In this document: positions 40,401 through 53,510 of the stretch, piece by piece | How positions within the stretch are numbered: the stretch's first letter is position 1 | Layout: each line of letters begins with the position of its first letter | Assembly: GCF_028858725.1 (NCBI RefSeq) | Contig: NC_084773.1 | Span: 5,384,350-5,448,349 of the forward strand | Direction: 5' to 3' | Length of the DNA stretch: 64,000 bases | From: Colius striatus | Taxonomy: Eukaryota; Chordata; Aves; Coliiformes; Coliidae | Program-made: the position numbers and the translations under genes | Notes under the pieces: model-generated | What the model was told of the DNA's origin: nothing | The model's input: only the letters and a program-made list of their open reading frames with translations | Databases searched by the model: none

Positions 40401-42399
40401 AGTGGGAGCAACCATAGTGTACAGAATTCATTTTTCCTCTGATAAAAGATTCTTGCACAACATGTTCTAAATCTTGCAGGAGTGATACACTCTGCAATGT
40501 CTTTCACATCTCTGGCAAGTGTTCTACAGACAGGACTGCAGACAAACGTAGAGACAGCCAAGGCAAGGCCTTTGTACAGCTGTCCTCCACCTTCCCATCA
40601 CTCACCAAAGACATATGCCTCCTGAAGCCTGGTATGAAAAGAAAATTAACAGAAACAAAGCTATACAAGCATCAGTCCTTATGGCTTTTGCAAGCTTTAT
40701 GTCACTTTAATTTAAAGATGCATACAAAACAAAGGCAATTCTACTTCAAATTTCTCAACAATAGCTTTCCATTGATGGAAAGGATGGATTGGAACACCCA
40801 CATCACTATTGACTCCCATTGTACACCAAAAAACAAGTCTGCTTTCCAAGGTCCCTGCCATCCCTGCTGGGAGTGGAGCCAGCAGTGCTGAGTTCCAGTC
40901 CTATACACTGTCCACAGAGGCACAAGATCTAAAAACCTGTCCAAATATTTGTGGGTTTTAGATCACCTTTCTGTCAGCCATGTACACAGCTTTGCAAGTG
41001 ATGCAGAGATGTGAATACATGTGTTTGGCAGTGCTCAGACCATTATGTTGCAGAGACATCACCTAAACCAAAATACTTCATGTCCCAAGAGCATTCCCAA
41101 GCACCTGGCAGAGGACAGGGGATTCTCAAAGTCTAACCTGATGTAGGTGCTAAGTTGTACAAAGCCAGTTTTTCTACCATACCAAGTCCTCATGAAAGAA
41201 AGGCTCCTCCTGCAGATAATGTCACTTTAGTCTAATAGAGAATTCTGAATGGTGTTCTTGAGGGACTTTCCCTTTCCACAGACTATGGAGGACACCTTGG
41301 GGATGAGCCTGATGATTTTACCTGCAGGCAAATTAAAGGCACAACCCCTTCCTGTTTGTTTCCTCAGGGAAGTTACATTTTAGGCCATGTTCTTGGGAGA
41401 GATACAATGTGACACAGGGATGCTCAAGACATGGTACTAAAACCCCCAAACTGTGTGCATGAATCACAGAAAATGCTGCCAGAAGATGATTGTCTAGCTG
41501 CAGTGCCCACATATAAAATACAAAGCTCACAAAGCCTTTTTGAAAGCATAATAGGAGTGTGATTATAAGAGACCCTTCATTATAGCCTTAACTCTGCTGC
41601 TGTCTCTATAATAACAGGAAAAAATATCCACAAAGCACAACTCTCACTTAGTAGCACAGCACCATTGTTCTGCTGTCACGTGTGACAAAGTAAACCCAGG
41701 GTAACTGCACTGATGTGAATGTGGTCACTCTTCAGTCCTTTTAGTAAAAAAAGGGAGGGAAGAATTTGGCCCAAGCCCTGCATCAAGAAGAGGAGAAAAG
41801 ACTTTTAGTCACAGCATGTAAAGAAGGGCACTAGGAAGGCCAGGCAGAGAGAGACGTTTCATGGCAATCACTGCTGCAGTAACGATCTGCACTCGCGTGA
41901 TGAGAAGTTACTTTCACCTTCTGAGAAATCAAACGTCTGTGTCTTTTCAGATCTTGCAGCAGATCAAGAAATCCCACAGCTTGTCGTGGTTCCTTGTGGA
42001 CTGTTCTACCAGAAAAGCAGGACAGCCAAGCACTGGAACATCTCCCTTGAAAAGAGCAGAGGCAGCAACACTCTGGCAAATGCACGTTTTCTGCCAGATT
42101 CTTCTGCGAAATGAGGAACTTATGGGCTACTAAATCAAGCTGGTGGCAGCAGCAGGTAACTGCCACAGTCTCACAAATCACATCTCAAACATAAATAACC
42201 TCTCTAGGTGATTTCCCTAACTACTTCGAGTAGTCTAAGCTTTCTTTGGTCTCATGCTTAAATGTCTTAGTTCGTTGCCTGTTGGGTTTTTTAGTGAGCA
42301 ATTCATTGTCATTGGTTCTTGCATCACACGAGCCCTTCAGCAGCAACATTCCTCTATTTTTAAACCCACTCTAGCAGATATACACATTAATCTGATCTC

Positions 42400-42560
42400 C
42401 CCTATTTTGCCTGGCTGAACAAGCCAGTGTGTTCCAGTGTCTTGGGATGTGCTCATATCTCTTGATCATTTTGTTTGTCTGCACCCTTTCCAATCTGAGC
42501 TCCACACTTCTGAACATAAGGATTCTTACTGTCACAACTGCTTTCAGTGAGGACAGCTTG
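42400..42560 (-). repeat. Ancient CR1-type LINE fragment, minus orientation
   Basis: 'ctcttgatcattttgtttgt' followed by 'ctgcaccctttccaatctga' matches the reverse of the old amniote CR1 block (gatcattcttgt...ctgcaccctttccaattt). Strongly diverged. Confidence 0.55.
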
Positions 42561-42867
42561 ACTAACTGAACTTCCCACTTCTCTGAGAAGCATAGACTGA
42601 GCAACAGTTCAGTGGGAAAAATTCTGCTGCTGTGTAACATCAATAACATGAGCTTCCAAACCAATTCAACCAGCAAGCTATTCCACCTCCTCCAGCATAT
42701 CCTGACTGATATTCAGTTCAGAAGACAGAAACTAGTTAAGCTCACAGACAACAAAAAAACAGGAACAATATGGGCTTCCATGTGCCCTGTCAGTGCCAGG
42801 GATCAGCTCAAGGCCAGAATGGGAACTTTTGTAGCTCTGCCTAGAGTTACATTTCCAACTTTGCGTT

Positions 42868-42942
42868 ACACTTCTCTGTGTGACCTTAATAAAAAGTGCC
42901 TTCATGTGTTTCAGTTCCTCATCCACAAAACAGTGCATAGTT
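42868..42942 (+). repeat. MIR-like SINE fragment
   Basis: 'ctctgtgtgaccttaataaa' then 'gtttcagttcctcatccaca' and 'aaacagtg' match the MIR core (ctgtgtgaccttggg...tcagtttcctcatctgtaaaatg). Confidence 0.6.
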
Positions 42943-43719
42943 CCCTGAGTGCTGAGCTATGCTGGTGATGGGGCTGAGGGGAAAGAACCCGAGTGAGGCA
43001 AGAAGAGGTCATCCTGTCTGGGCCTGTTCTTCTGAGACAGCCAGCAAGGTAGGCAAGTGCTACCGGCTGGGATAGGAGCTTATGGACTCAAGACCTGTCT
43101 ATTAGGAAACAGGAACAGATTTATTTTTATGAGACACATGTCAGCTCCATGGGAAAAAGGCTGTTGATTACTGTTAGTGACTTTCAAGCAAGGATGTGGG
43201 CACAAACAGTCCCTGTTTCTGACCTCTCAGACACTGAGCACTCATTTCAGCCCAACATCAATACACTGCAAGAGCACGCTCCTGAATGAACCTAAGCTTG
43301 ATGCAGTGCCAGCCAACTTATTTCTCCTTCTGTCCCAATACTTGAGCCAGTTACTACTCTTGAGAGGCACCTTGCTCATCCTAGCCCATACCACAACTAA
43401 CAGAAGCATTATCATGGCTCTGCTACAGTCAGCCTAAAGTGTTCCCATTCCATCCTCAGAAGAGCGAGGCTTTGCACTTGCCTATGGGGTGAGTTAGGCC
43501 ACATGTAGAGCCCAGGTAACGCTGCACTTCCCCTGAAGGTTACCACATATTTTTGCAGTGAAGGACTCAATCTCAATCCAACCTCTGTTTCATTAGCTTC
43601 CAAGTTCTGGCAAGGCCCCAGGCTTATTATGATCAGAGCAGGCAGAGCAAGGAGGCAGTTAACCATTCCAGGGAAGGTGTGGAAAACCATGACTGAATAC
43701 AAAGACTACAGAGAGGAGA

Positions 43720-43830
43720 GATCCAAAATCTGTTCCTGACTCTGATCTTGGGCAAGTCCTGTAATCTTTCTGTGCTTCACATTTTCTGTCTATAAGATTA
43801 CAGAACAACACTGGAAGTATTAACACTTGC
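43720..43830 (+). repeat. MIR-like SINE fragment
   Basis: 'ctgttcctgactctgatctt', 'gggcaagtcctgtaatcttt' and 'ctgtgcttcacattttctgt' match the MIR central region. Confidence 0.65.
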
Positions 43831-46149
43831 CCTCAATCTGGGGTGGAGGGACTGAGGATTGAGTCATTTCTATTGTAGAGTAACATCAAGAACCCCAAGA
43901 AATGGAAAAGAACAGAGCAAGACAATAGTATTAGACTGCACAATCAGTCTCCTCCATGTCATTGTGTTTGGGAACACAAGGAGAGGCCATTACAACTGAA
44001 GAAATACAACCCAGGATTAGCCACATCCTGCTGAGCAGCGAAACGCACACTCGCCCTTTTCCTCCAAGAAGCTGAAGGCTCATGGGACCAGTTTGGCCCA
44101 AAGCTGTAAGGTGGAACTCCCTGCCCTGGGAACCTGGCACAGAACAGCACTAGAGTGTGAGTTAGGGCTCCTCAGAGCTGCAGTGCATTGCTGAATTGCA
44201 CAGTGCTTCTCACCCACTCCGAAACCAGAGCAGGTAGGGGATACAGGCCCCAGCCCACTGTCTCTATCCGAAGAAACTCATGCACCAAATACCAAGTCTT
44301 GAAGCCCCTGTCTGAGGTCTTGGACACTCTTCCAGCACTTCTCCTGAAAGTATCAAGCCAGATTAGTGCCACTTAAAGCCTTCTGTGGACTGTAGACTCC
44401 CTAGCATTACACAACAAGAGCTTGTTAAACTTCTCCCTTAGGGACTTTGCCCAAAGACTCAAAGGCTTGCTACAGGACTTTTTCTTCTCAAAGTCTCTGT
44501 CCAAACCTTTCCCCAAAAAACAAGCTCCCCAAGCACTGCAGAGTTAAATCAGTGGAGAAAAACAACAGCATTTGCAGAGAAATGAAAGGGTAAGGAGAAA
44601 CCTGTGGTTACTAAAACAACATTAAAAATCACAGTCACCTCATTTCAGGTAGCACCAAGCCACGCCACTCCTCTATGTATGGAATTACTATCTTGTTCTG
44701 CTCAACTACTGACATCTGCAAAACACTGTCCACTTGAGCAAAACCAGGAAACAGCCCTCTGCATTTCCTAACGAGAACAAGCGCCTTGGCCCCTGGCACG
44801 GGGACACACGGGGCAGCGAGTTCTGTGCCTTAACCTACTTCCAAACAGTCTCTCTCAATTAGTGAGATGCAGTTTATGAATCCCTGTGCCTTAATAAACC
44901 TCAGTGTCTTGCAGAGGAGCTCTCTGCACACGTATTTCAAACGTGGGTTTGCTAACACGGTAAGAAAGAAACAAGATTACCTGTTGAGAAGTTGGGCAGC
45001 ACCACTTGACCCGATGCCAGAAGACCTAGCAATGAAGGCAGGAGAGAAAGACAGAGGTATCCAGCAGCTGCCACCCTTTCTGCACTGGAGAGCAGCAACT
45101 AACCGAGGTCTCTGCTCACATTCATTTCAGGAGCCTTACAATGAGCTGAATGCTATTTACTGCGCTCCCAGTTAGTGATATGGAAAGCCGCATGAGCACT
45201 GCCAACGGTCTCCTTCTGATGGCAGTCCTGAGTAGCAACAGCAACTGAAACTGAGTTCACTTCAACCTGCCTGGAATCTCACACCAAACTGCCACAATCA
45301 AAAATAAGAAAAACCCCCAGATGACGTACAGCAGGCAGCTTGCACCACTGCCCTGTGTGTTAAAAGTAAGGCCAGTTTCCAAATGTGAAATGAATGATCT
45401 GAACAAAAGGGACAGATCATTTCACTGACTTCTCTCTTTACAAATGCTAGAAAGAATCCTGCAGACCCTGTTCTAAGAAAAAAAAACCATCTCAAACCCC
45501 AAATGGGTATCCCCAGGAAGGCTTGTGATGACAAAGTGGTTATTAATCTGAGTGTAAAACACGCTTGAGGCATTTAATAAAAGACACAAATAAAAATGGG
45601 AAGCTGCTGTCAGTTGAGTAAGAACACACTTAGAAAAGAGATGTTGCATAGCTCTAAGTCAGGTATTCTCTGTCAGTTATGTGAGCACCCATTAGAGCTG
45701 GCAAAAGTCCCCAGAAGTAATTTGCAAAGAAGAACACAGACTTTTCTTATGACGGACTTGGTATTTTTCTGACACACATACTGAGGGGTTTTTTTGGCAC
45801 ATCACTATTAGCAAAAACAGAGAATTAAAACATCTCAATCTGTACCTGTATAAAACCCCTTGCAGCATCTTAGAGACAAAATCTGAGACTCTTCTTTATG
45901 TCAAGTACTAAATAGCTTACAGTGACAGTGCAATTAAATAAACTGAAGACTATTTTTTTTCCTCAGAGCTGTCCACGTAAAAGATTTGCAATCACTTGAA
46001 TTCCTCAGTAACTTCTGGAAATGTCAGTGAGGCACTTATTTCACTTACTGCAGTCTGAAAAATATCAGTCTTCACCTGACTACCACAGGAATGATGATTT
46101 CACAGTTAAAGATGTTCACAGGGGCTCTGGAAACGTGTCCAGTTCTTGG

Positions 46150-46236
46150 GGTTGCCCTGTGTTTCCTATGTGACCTCAGGAAAGTCACCTTTGTACTCAG
46201 TTTTCTACATGTAAAGTGCAGATAACACATAAAAGA
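46150..46236 (+). repeat. MIR-like SINE fragment
   Basis: 'tatgtgacctcaggaaagtc', 'ctcagttttctacatgtaaa' and 'gtgcagataa' match the MIR central region with modest divergence. Confidence 0.62.
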
Positions 46237-47049
46237 GGGAAAACCTTGTTTATTTAGACTATAGTTTTTTTAGGAAGAGATACATTTCCCATCATATAAT
46301 CACACAGGTGTTCAGCAAAGTGACTCCAGACTTTGTCTGGAACTCCTAGACACTAATAAAACAAAATCAACATGAAACATTAAGAAAAGCCTTTGATAAC
46401 TCCTGCAATAATCTCTAAAAAAACCCCAAGAAAGAGTATGAATTCAAGTCCCTGAAAATTACTATCTATTAATCTAAGTGCTTAAATATATCTCACTGAC
46501 CTACCAAAGACCCTCCAGCCTACACACTGCTGTATTGGACGGAAATGCACAAACTTTCTTCATTTCAATAAAAACCATTTTAATATTCTAGTAAATCTCC
46601 CTAGAGCTAAAGTTGTGTGCATGCTATACAAACATCATGTAAACATAATGACTAGGTCAAAACTTGAATTGGCACATGCAAGAAATTAATACAAATAGTT
46701 CCTGCCAAGGAAGTATTAGACTTGATTCTACAGCACTAAGCCAGAGGTGGCTGAGGGTCCACAAGTGCTAAAGAACTTTATTAACATTGTAGAAATTAAA
46801 CTTCTAGTTAGGAAAAGTCAGATATAAAATTGGCACATGAAGTCCTATTTAATCTTTATTGGGCATATATTGGAAGATAGTGTCTTTAATTTAATATCCA
46901 CACTTCATAATTTCATTAGCATTCAAGGCCAAGAGAAATGATTTGACTATTCTGTATATACATGGACTATCATTTCATCATTATCCTTGGACTGAGCCCA
47001 AAACTTTCACATTTGACTGAAGCATCAGTCCCAGAAAATCATGTGTTCT

Positions 47050-47520
47050 CAATTTAAAGACATCAAGGGATGAAGAACGTACCACTACCCTTGAACACGT
47101 GTTCCAGTGGTTAATCCCCTTTAAAAAGGGGTGCCTAATTTACAATTTGATTTATGTGCTTTCAGATTGCAGGTGCTGGTTCTTATCGTACTTTTCTCAG
47201 ATAAGCACCTATTCCCTACCTCCCCTGGCCAGCAATACTTCCACACTGTTATCAAGTCCACTCACACTATTCTTCTAAAAAATTAAACAGACTGAGCTCC
47301 TTAAGTCTCACACTGTAAAGCTTCAAAAAAAAGAAATCATTTTCGTGCCCCTCTCCTCATCTTCAAATATGAATACCCTTTAAGAAGAGGGGCACCAAAG
47401 CAGCATGCCCTACTCCAGCAGCTGCCTTGACCCCCATTAAACCAGAGGTAAAACGAATTCCTCTTTCCCACTCAGGTTTAACAGCCAAGGATCACAGTAG
47501 CCCTTTCAGAACACAGAAGT
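47050..47520 (-). repeat. Ancient CR1-type LINE fragment, minus orientation
   Basis: Several ordered blocks match reversed old amniote CR1: 'tgttatcaagtcc', 'taaacagactgagctcctta', 'gtctcacactgtaa', 'tttcgtgcccctctcc', 'ccagaggtaaaacgaattcc' and 'caaggatcacagtagccctt'. Confidence 0.72.
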
Positions 47521-48954
47521 GATTTTTTTCTACAGCCTTCCCATTCATTTCACAAGCTGCCCCTTCCATCTAGTAAATAGTGCTCTTTCTTTTCACTCTT
47601 TTGGTAAGTTCTTTACTGCTCTATGTAACCCTTTTTCAGGAGGTAAAATTATCCCTTCCTCCCTGGACTTGTCCTTAGCACATCATTTAACTGCTTTACA
47701 AACATGAATTAACCAATATGTCTGTTGCCACTGTGATAGTAGTTGTGTGTTTTGTGAGGAAGGGGAATTAAGATAAGTATCTTGGATATTAATAGCTCAG
47801 TAATATGTTGCCAGCAAAACTGTTCTACCACGTGCTGATTCCATCCAGCTAGGTATGTGAGGATACCACCAAACTTCCCCTGGGCAGACTGGGAGATCTG
47901 GTCCCTGTTCCCTCCCCTGCATTCAAATCCCAGGATTTCTTCCTCTGTGCAGGCTGAATGCCAAGAGGCAAGCTCTGAAAGACAAGTATTTGAGCTGCCA
48001 AATCACAAGGGTGCTGTGCTAAACAAAGTCCCAGATCCTGGTTGTCAAGTGCCTCAACAGTGTCTATCCTTCTATCCCCAGAACTCCACAGAGAAGTTGC
48101 TATAGGAGAAGTTTCTGGCCTGTTCATAGTTGTACCTTCTGAAGAACTTTCTCTTTTGGAGGTCTCATGAAGAACAAGCATTAGCTGGACCAATCAGCAA
48201 AAAAACCCAGCAGCAGACAAGTCTAGAGGACAGGAGTCCTTCAAATTTCTTCTCCTTAGATGGGAGGGTGAGGTGAAGCATGTCAAATTAGCAAGATTTC
48301 CACTCTTGGGTGACTTGCTAAGATATTTATGTCCTGAGAGGGTTTTATGTGTTTGCAGCAAGACTTGCCCTGCACAAAGGCTAGCTTGTGCCTGCAAGAT
48401 AGTTACTAGCTTTCTTCAGGAAACATTTGGATTTTACCACAATGCAGTGCAAGCCTCTGCCTGCATTCCTATTCCTTATCTTCACTCTTCCAGAAACCAG
48501 ACTGGTCACTGTGGTACAGTGTGATATACACAGGCTAACACCAACTGTAGATTCATTTGTGTATAATCCCTTTCTGTTAGACAGGTGTACATAAAGAGCC
48601 TCATTCACTGCTATCCTGATGTTGTCAGAACCTCTCATGCGCACAAACCTGTATCTCCTAAGTGTAATGAAAGCCAGTTTTGCAGTAATTGTTCTATACA
48701 TGCTTATTATTCAGGCTGTATTAATGCATATTTTAACTGCAGATTAGGCTGAGGTGTGATTTCCACAAGATAAGAAACACATTCACCATGTTCTATGTTA
48801 TTGTTGTAATGGAAGTGTGCCCCATAGTATTACAGGTCCTAATTGTTTCATACAATGCTCAACAGCAATTCAAACTCTCTGGGTGATGCAGGGTTACAAA
48901 ATCTCACTTGGAGAAAGTTGTGGATTTGCTTGAAAGTCACACACACAAAAAAAA

Positions 48955-49215
48955 CAGAGTCAGAAAACATGCCTGTGAGGAAAGACTGAATAACTGGGTT
49001 ATTAAACCTGGAGACAGGAGAACAGAAATACGATAATGGCTTTCAAATATACAGAATACTGTGGCATCTAGGAAAGCAAGAACATATGAATAGGTGAAAA
49101 AGTCTAAATATAGAAGGGAAAGTTATGTTGAACAATAAGAAAGTGTCTAATGACTTGAGTTGGGATGGAAAAGCTTTGGAATAAACTATGAGTTTGTGGA
49201 GCCTCTGACCATGAA
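48955..49215 (+). repeat. Ancient CR1-type LINE fragment, plus orientation
   Basis: 'gcctgtgaggaaagactgaa', 'aacctggagacaggagaaca', 'cgataatggctttcaaatat', then 'atgagtttgtggagcctctg' follow the order of the old CR1 3' region (gaggaaagact...tggagaagagaa...gatagctgtcttcaaatat). Confidence 0.65.
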
Positions 49216-52200
49216 GAAGCTAAAGATGGGTCGCACAGACCTACAGGGATTGGCATGGATGGTAGTGAGGCAAGCCTAGGAATGAAGTGTGCTTGGCAAC
49301 TTCTTCAGCTGCCTCTCAGCTCTCTTTTCTATGACATGAAGTTTCTAACTAGGCCATGGTTGAATATGTTAATGCAGAACAAAAGGCCAGAACAGCTGAT
49401 TCACAGGGACTAGAATTAACTTCTACTTGTTTTCCATGTCTGCAAAAATCTCCTGGCCTGGCTGGCTTTTGGAATTGAGATGGTGCTACAGCTACAAAGC
49501 CTGTGATTCACATCGGGGAAGTTAAAGGATATTTCACTATTTCAGGCCACAAATGCTGTCAATTAATTAACAGAAGTAGGAGAATTTTGCACTTGCAATG
49601 GGAAGGATGAATCCTGGCAAAGCAATACCATAAACACTATCAGCTGGTAAGGGCTGACCCTTTTCTACCTTTATAGCAGGAGACAGTTACTGTTCCTGAC
49701 AACATGCAGAGGAGGAAGGTGGGACAACTGAGAAGGAGAAGTGAAGAGGGAACAACTTTGCTGCAGGCAAGAGAGGTGCAGCTAGAACTGGAAAGAGCTC
49801 ACACATTGCCTGATAAAGCCACATGGAGACATTGTGAACAATGGCTTTGAGATGGCCTTGAAGGACCTTTGTAACACAAAATAAACCTTCCCCCAGCAGA
49901 CAGCTGAGTATGAATGAGGATTAGATCCTAACAGGAAAGCTAAGGCTGGATAATTCTCATCTGTGACAGATAACCAAGAGCATCAGCAGAGGGACTCGTG
50001 GCAAGCAATCCGTATCAGAAGGCTGCCCCCTAAAACACAGGGCAGGAACACTATGGCTGGGGAGCAGAGATTGGCAGTTGCAGAAAGCAGCATCCCAAAT
50101 ACTGGGGGGAAGGACGTTTCTGTGGCCCACAATTATCCCTTAGGTTGCCACCCAAAGCAGCAGCACCACATAAAAGTGTTTAAAGGAAACGCAGAAGGTC
50201 CTTATGAAGTGATTCTTAAACCTACCCAAAGATGCTTTGCTGACAGTAGGATTTTACTGGCATCCTAGCTGCAAGGTCTGAATGCCTGTAAGACAAACAA
50301 ATCTGTCTCTCTTCCACATCTGAATAGGGCCATTCTGAAGACTGCAATGTCTCAGGATGGCTCCTGTGAGCGTGTCTTTCTTTCTATGTTCCTGTAAGAA
50401 GTTATCAGGTAGACCAAACGCTGGTGTGCTCCAGACAGTATGTCAAGGAGATTCATGCTAAAAGGGCAACAATGGCAGTGTATATAATACTGTCTTTCCT
50501 GATTTTGCAGTGTGTATCCCATGTACAGCTTTAGGACACCATTATTTGAATCCTTCTAGGTCTTAAAAGAATGGAAAGAAGAGTGAAAGGGGGAAGTTGC
50601 TTCTAAAAACTACCACACTTGTTATGACCAGGCTGAAGAGCTTATGGAGTCAGGCTATTTTTGAAAAATATCTGAAAGAACCAATAAACACACTGATGGA
50701 TTAGCTGCAGAGCCAGAGCCAGGCTCCCAGTACAGACTACAGGCTATGCCCCTGGCAAGGTGGCTGCTGCTTACTGTTGTTCCCTTATAACAAACAACTG
50801 AGCTTCAGAAGGAAGCATTCCCTGCCCCAGAGCTGAACCAAGGCAAATTAACCTCAGACTTAATGTTTCAGGACCTAGAGAAAAAGAGGCATTGAAAAGT
50901 AAGAATCAGGTGTGAGTCTTACTTAGTAAAGCCAAATGGACAGAACAGGGGACTGAGACAACGTCAGTCTCAGTAATAGCACTGTAGGGAGCAGAATATG
51001 TGCTGTAACAGAGGACTGATCACAGTATGGCCCCAGCATCCCTGGCACAGGTAGAGGAAAGCACAGCCCTCAATCCCTGAACTGTGTTATTCATGCCTGA
51101 AACAATTTGCAATGGATTTTTTTGGAGAGAATTGCAGGGCACAGGATATCATCTATGTGTGTGCTGCTCCTGTCCCTTTATTTCACCGTCCCTTGAGGAA
51201 AGGCATGACGTTAACACATGACTGGAAAAGAACATATTTTGCCTTGCCTTTGTCAAAAGGCTACCAGGAGAGAGAAGGGAAGGAAAAAAAGAGACTATAT
51301 TAGTAAAATATAAGTGCCTGAAGTGTTACTCCTGCTCCTTAGCCAGGCACTATCCAAATCCTGAGGAGAAATCAGAAACGTCTCTATTAACTTCACAGAG
51401 ATGCTCTTTGAAACCTTCTGTGAAAAGGTTGGCATTTTGTGTGTCACCACACAGTGGCACTCTCTCCACACATTTCCCAGAGGTAAACCTGCACGGGTTT
51501 TTCCCCATTCCCAAGGTATAAATGCCACTGAGCAGACAGAGTTTTCAGAAACCATCAGTTACTGAAATTCATGCAACTTGAAAACAGCAGAGATGCTCAA
51601 ATATGTGCTTTGATAGCACAAATGTTGGCTGATTACAAGTTGTTAGAAACCAAACACTGGTAAATTCTGATTTAAATATTGCTGGTAAAGCTATTCTTAG
51701 GATCCTTTTTTATTTGTTTCCTCTCACCCCCCTCTCTACACACTTCACTTGCACTTCACTTCCTTGCATTTTAACATTCTGGCTTCACCATTTTGAGGTC
51801 TCAGGTTCTTCATGCCACTTTTGACTTCCATAACTCTGGTAGCACCACTATAAACTCTGACAAATCATTTATTCTCCTTGTCTTCCTCAGAGGAAAAGCC
51901 CCAAGACTCCCAAGCAAATACACATTCACCAAAACACCTCTCTGCTAGACACACTTCACATGTAGATTTGTTCAAGGTGAGAATGATGGTGTGTTTATAG
52001 GACTGTGGCAGAAAAACAGAAGTAGGTAAGAAGTGATGGAAAGGTAAGGATGAGTTGGAAAAGAGACATTTACACAGGCTTTCCTGATAAACTGAGTGCT
52101 AAATGTCCAGGGACTAACAGAAGCCCTAATCTTTACAACCAAACTAAACATTACACACACCTTGCACAGAGATATCAGAGCTGATGTTTATAATTATGCA

Positions 52201-52989
52201 CATTAAAAAAAAGCCTACATGATGGGAAAAGTCCTGCTCAGGCCTCCTGATTGACCTTTGGATGGGGCCATGTGCTAGCACAGGTGGGAGCTGGCCTGCT
52301 CTCAATAAAATATCTTTCTTTACATCTCAACACTTTCCCCGAGTTCTTTAAGCCACAGATTGATTGATTGAGATTTGCAGACAGCAACTTGGGTGTATTT
52401 TAGCCTCCACTAAGACAGACTATGGCTGAATATGCAAGTGCTCTGAAGTATACCTTGAGCCCTGCCTCTTCCAACTTCGACTTTCCCACTTACCCAGTTC
52501 TTATGGAAGGTCTTGTGCTGTGATGACAGAGGTGAGACAGTGAAAACTTGGCAGTAAAACATGTAATATCTTCCAAGTGCAACGGGAAGAGGGGTCTCCA
52601 GAAAGTGTCCTATCAGTTTCCAGCTACTTCTGATCAGTCTCCACCTTTGCAGCTGCCAGTTCAGATGAGCTAGGCCAGCTGCCAGTTACCCAAGTAGAAG
52701 AATCCCAGATGCCTACAGAGATCAAAAGGATTATCATGCCTGCATGGTATAAATGCCAGTGACAGTGATTCACCTGGGAGAGGAAACTCCCTCCACAGCC
52801 AAACCTCCATTTGGATGCTTCGCCAGAAAGTGAATCCATCAATTACCACACAGGATTTTACCTAGGACAACTCTGTCTTCTCTTTTCAGGAAAGAAATTC
52901 AGATAGGAGAACAGTATTCCTTAGGAGAGGTCATTCTGTTGTACGTGAGAAAAGGCACCCTAGAATGTAAGAAGATCCATCCTTCCACT

Positions 52990-53510
52990 GGGATAACTTT
53001 TCTCCTACCTTGTTTCCTTTCTCTGTGGCAATCAGTTCTCCCCTAGGCAATGCCTGCTCAGGTTCTCAATGAGATATGCCATAAAATAACTTTGCCAAAG
53101 GTCTTACAGAAATTTAGATAAGAGTGAAACAGCTGATACTACTTACTTTTCAAAAAACTCCAGGAGGTGTGTGAGACAAACCTCTTGCCTTTAGAGAATC
53201 CACACTGACTTTTCCAAACCTGATTGTGTCTCATTGTCCAGTACATTTCTTTTCCTATTACAGCTTTTACTAGTTTATGTACTATAGATGCCAGGCTTCC
53301 AAGCCTTTAGTTTCCTGGATCATCCCAGCCCCCTTTTTAAAAGATTGATGTAATATTTACCCACCCTCCATGCTTCACATGCCAAGAAATTTTTAAGAGA
53401 AATGTTACACACTGCCTTTGGCAACATAGCTATTTCATCCTTGAGTTCCTCAGACCTCAGGTGAAGCCTTCCAGTCCTGGCAATTTGTTAGCATTCAAGA
53501 CTGCTCAAGT
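52990..53510 (-). repeat. Ancient CR1/L3-type LINE fragment with RT-domain remnant, minus orientation
   Basis: Reverse of the CR1/L3 ORF2 region: 'gccaaaggtcttacagaaat', 'gagaatccacactgactttt', 'ctggatcatcccagccccct', 'ttttaaaagattgatgtaat', and 'gtgaagccttccagtcctgg'. Too decayed to code. Confidence 0.72.
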